Assembly (NCBI GenBank): GCA_018065165.1
Contig: JAGHTV010000474.1
Location: 1 to 7,740, forward strand
DNA from: Candidatus Sodaliphilus fimicaballi
GTDB taxonomy: Bacteria > Bacteroidota > Bacteroidia > Bacteroidales > Muribaculaceae
Length of the DNA: 7,740 nt
Direction: 5' to 3'
Shown: in pieces, positions 5,083 to 7,740 of the stretch
How positions within the stretch are numbered: the stretch's first letter is position 1
Layout of the letters: each line of letters begins with the position of its first letter
Program-made: the position numbers and the translations under genes
Notes under the pieces: generated by a model
Told to the model about the DNA's origin: nothing
What the model saw: only the letters and a program-made list of their open reading frames with translations
Databases searched by the model: none

Positions 5083-7740
5083 AGTACCCTTGTGAGGAGT
5101 TACAGTAACTGTAATTTCCTTAGTCTCGGGGTTGAATGTAATGAGGACGTCGCTGGGTTCAGCAGCGCTGAATGCATAGTTGCTAGTGGGCCAGCTGTGG
5201 TTCCAAGTACCATCGGTTACCTTGAACTCATAGCCTGTCTCGTCACCGTCGACAGTAAATTGGAGTTCATAGATGCCATTGTCGTTCTTGGTCATTTCAA
5301 ATGCCTCGTCGGCAGCATTCCACTCGTTGAAGGTACCAGCTACATAGTATACAGCCTCCTCTTCGGGATCCTTAGTGCCGGGGAGTGAGTAAGTAAGAAC
5401 TACTGTGTTCTCGTCGGTAACGGTGAGTGTAATCTCAACCTCGCCTGCGGGAACTTGCATCTTCTCGCCATAGTCAGCACCGTTGACCATTGTAGCAGTT
5501 GTAGTTGCAGTCTCGCCAATGAAAGCTTCGGCCTGAGGAACGAATGCCTGGCTGAGGAACCACTTAGAGTTGTCTGTCAGCTTAACGAATACATAAGAAG
5601 TCTCATTGAAGCTTACTGTGAGCTTGCCTTCCTCGTTGAAGATGTATTCACCGGGATTCGCTGCGTCGGCTTCGCAACCATAGTCAGCACCATTGATGTA
5701 GCCTACAAGGCTATATTTGGGAGCAGGGGCGGGAGCGGGAACAACCTTAACCTCAACTTCGCTACTGTCAAGAATATCGCCAGTTGCGTCGATAATGCGT
5801 GCGCTAACGATAGCACTCTTATCCAGTGTGATTACTTCGGTGTAATCAGCCCAAGTGGGCTCATCATCCTCGGCAGGAGCAACCAGTTGCTCGTCGCGGA
5901 AATCAATTCTGTACTGAAGCTTGCTGTTCTCGGGCATGTCGTCGCCTTCAATCTTAACGGTTGCAGAACCTACATAAGCGTCCTTCTCGTCATCGAAGTT
6001 ACCCTCTACAGTGAAGCAAATAACAGGATTAATGATCTTAGTGATTGTAACCTTGTTCTCTTCCTTGTTGTAAACAAATTCAACAGCGTCACCTGTTTGG
6101 GGATTGTTAACGAGCTCGGGAGCACCGAACCACTGTGCACCATTGTCGCTGGCAGCTGTATTTACATTAACGCCATTGCTACCATATTCTTCAACGATTG
6201 TGTAAGTGCCGTCGCCATTGTCGGTGAGTTGCTTCCAAGTCCAATCTTTGCCACCCCAAGGATGCTTCATGTAGTAAGTGTAAATTACATCACCAGTTAC
6301 TGTCACAGTCTTCTCCTTAGCGTTGTAAGTCACAACAGCATTCTTCACTGTGCCGTCAACCTTCAGGTTAGCACCATTCTCAACGAGTGCATAGGGAGTA
6401 CCCACTGTCAGCACATCGCCTTCGTTACCGCCCAGGTTAACTGTGCTCCAGTCCTCGGTAGCAACCTTGAAGCTACCGCTCAGCTCATTGAGAGAAACAG
6501 TGTAAACACCATCTTCGCTACCTGCTACAAACTCGTGAGTTGTACCCCACTCGTTGAAATCACCACGCAGATAGATAGCGGGAACCTCGGGCTCAACTAC
6601 CTCTTCAAATGCTACGGGATAAACTTGGGGATTATCGTAGTAACCAGTGATTACGTTTACATTGAACTTCTTGCCTTCAACAACCTCGGGGAAGGTAACT
6701 TTGAAGCGATCGTAGTAAGCAACATCTGAGCCATCCTCAGCAACGAGCTTCTTGCCCTCGAGGTCGATAGTTACATTCTTGATAACACCATAGAGAGAGA
6801 AGTTTGCAAGGTCTTTAGCCTCGGCAGTTGTCATTTCCTTAACGGGAACCTCGGCTGTAGTTGTAGCAGCCTGAAGACCTGCCATGTTAGTCATCTCGGG
6901 AGCACCCCTGAAAGTAACCTTCTTGCCTGTCCAGCCAGCAGGAATCACGTCACCAAATTTGTAAGTTTGACCAGCTTGGCCATAGATAAGTGTACCAGCT
7001 GTAGCATCTTGAGCATAGAGGTATTGACCTGTTTGGCCAGTAGCAGTGAGGTCGCTGATGAACTTGAACTCTGTGTTGTCCTCGAGTGCATTGAGAGCAG
7101 CGAGTGAAGCAACCTGAGCCTTAGGAGCATTCATAACGAATTCCTTTGTTGCAACAGAGCTTGCAGTGTTGTCCTTGTAAGCGATAGCCTTAACGGTAGT
7201 AGTTGCGTTAAGGTCAAATGCGCCAGTGTACTGAGTGCTCTGGTTGCTAGGAGTAGAACCATCGAGAGTGTAGTAGATGCTTGCACCTGTGGTCTCGCAG
7301 CTGATAGTTACCTCAGTCTCGTCGTCGAAGGGAGTAGTACCACTGATGACGGGAGTTGCTACAGTAACAACAGGAGCGCTGCCAGTGGTGTAAACAACCT
7401 TCACAGCAGTAATGCGAACTTGACCTTTGGTCTCAGTACCTGTATTAGCAACAGGGAATTCTGCTTCAGTACCATTGATTTCGGCCACGTCACCTGTCTT
7501 CAATTGATTGCCCTTGAATGTCAAAGTACCAGTATTGGTAAAACTATATGTAAAAGTTGCAGAAACGATTGTGCAACCTTGTGCAGCCGTGAGTTTAGCA
7601 ACAGCACCCTGATTTTGGTAAAGACGCCATTGTGTACCTGTTGTATTCCAGAAAGAACCGTTGTTACCACTTTCGTTTACAGAAAGAGTAATGTTATCAT
7701 CCAGAGAGAGCTCAAGATAAGGGGTAACAGTAGAACCTGC
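4969..7740 (-). CDS. Large modular secreted/surface protein with carbohydrate-binding-like modules (partial, 5' end outside window)
   Basis: The frame is open from the window edge to the TAA at 4969-4971, giving 923 visible codons. The TTG at 7524 is not a start; a coherent beta-sandwich sequence runs 72 codons further, to the edge. Numbering from the edge, I see these modules. 1-118: a module containing QWRLYQ and QVRITAVKVVY. 129-202: chitobiase/FN3-associated repeat (IYYTLDGSTP). 207-378: OB-fold-like domain (LYAQDATAGTLIYG, GDVIPAGW). 387-485: FNEW module A (YLRGDFNEWG). 486-569: aromatic-rich module with KHPWGGKDWTWK. 572-668: a second FN3-like repeat. 676-786: module with GYINGADYG. 797-882: FNEW module B (YYVAGTFNEWN). 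887-923: a short tail ending YNVMGQKK. The FNEW modules resemble SusE/SusF-like and CBM48-like starch-binding folds, so polysaccharide binding at the cell surface is likely. A catalytic domain such as an amylase could lie upstream, but none is visible. The protein is acidic, and its codon choice (GGT, ACT, GTT/GTA, AAC, AAG) suggests strong expression. Confidence 0.9.
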   Translation of the reverse strand, partial: AGSTVTPYLELSLDDNITLSVNESGNNGSFWNTTGTQWRLYQNQGAVAKLTAAQGCTIVSATFTYSFTNTGTLTFKGNQLKTGDVAEINGTEAEFPVANTGTETKGQVRITAVKVVYTTGSAPVVTVATPVISGTTPFDDETEVTISCETTGASIYYTLDGSTPSNQSTQYTGAFDLNATTTVKAIAYKDNTASSVATKEFVMNAPKAQVASLAALNALEDNTEFKFISDLTATGQTGQYLYAQDATAGTLIYGQAGQTYKFGDVIPAGWTGKKVTFRGAPEMTNMAGLQAATTTAEVPVKEMTTAEAKDLANFSLYGVIKNVTIDLEGKKLVAEDGSDVAYYDRFKVTFPEVVEGKKFNVNVITGYYDNPQVYPVAFEEVVEPEVPAIYLRGDFNEWGTTHEFVAGSEDGVYTVSLNELSGSFKVATEDWSTVNLGGNEGDVLTVGTPYALVENGANLKVDGTVKNAVVTYNAKEKTVTVTGDVIYTYYMKHPWGGKDWTWKQLTDNGDGTYTIVEEYGSNGVNVNTAASDNGAQWFGAPELVNNPQTGDAVEFVYNKEENKVTITKIINPVICFTVEGNFDDEKDAYVGSATVKIEGDDMPENSKLQYRIDFRDEQLVAPAEDDEPTWADYTEVITLDKSAIVSARIIDATGDILDSSEVEVKVVPAPAPAPKYSLVGYINGADYGCEADAANPGEYIFNEEGKLTVSFNETSYVFVKLTDNSKWFLSQAFVPQAEAFIGETATTTATMVNGADYGEKMQVPAGEVEITLTVTDENTVVLTYSLPGTKDPEEEAVYYVAGTFNEWNAADEAFEMTKNDNGIYELQFTVDGDETGYEFKVTDGTWNHSWPTSNYAFSAAEPSDVLITFNPETKEITVTVTPHKGTGVNDITVAGAKAYKTIENGEVIIVKDGVKYNVMGQKK

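Noticed and set aside
5455..6729. Long plus-strand open frame (424 codons) antisense to the surface-protein gene
   Set aside because: It mirrors the codon bias of the minus-strand gene, has no recognisable domain and no promoter, and the minus-strand frame has clear modules through the whole stretch.
7522..7524. TTG as a possible start of the surface-protein gene
   Set aside because: The same frame stays open for 72 further codons to the window edge with coherent beta-sandwich sequence (QWRLYQ...), so the gene begins outside the window.

Overview
The window looks like a chromosomal segment from a member of the Bacteroidales, probably a gut or oral Prevotellaceae or Muribaculaceae relative. 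The basis is: an S9B peptidase closely resembling the Porphyromonas PtpA/DPP4 group; a Bacteroidetes-type promoter (TTTG, 20 bp, TAAATTTG); no Shine-Dalgarno sequences before the A-rich starts; and a large modular surface protein ending in a short tail of the kind common in Prevotella and Bacteroides. I cannot name genus or species from the sequence alone. All genes I support lie on the minus strand, so they read from right to left.

Right part (4969-7740): the 3' 923 codons of a large modular secreted or surface protein whose start lies beyond the window. It carries a string of beta-sandwich and carbohydrate-binding-like modules and a short conserved C-terminal tail. It ends in a strong intrinsic terminator (4889-4924).

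Middle (2369-4847): a promoter (4816-4847) about 24 bp ahead of a bifunctional class A penicillin-binding protein, with glycosyltransferase 51 and transpeptidase domains. After a 25 bp gap comes a periplasmic S9B prolyl di-/tripeptidyl peptidase (181-2343). The two are probably co-transcribed. One builds the cell wall; the other trims proline-containing peptides in the periplasm. A direct functional link is not shown by the sequence.

Left end (1-180): a 106 bp spacer made mostly of two adjacent short tandem arrays, five 9-bp units centred on TCTAGA and four 8-bp TTAACCNN units. The 8-bp array runs in register with the peptidase stop codon. Beyond it starts a further secreted protein, of which only the signal peptide is visible.

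No CRISPR array, insertion sequence, phage gene, tRNA or rRNA was seen, and nothing that amounts to a clearly new multi-gene system. The most curious elements are the paired tandem arrays at 103-180 and the module architecture of the surface protein.
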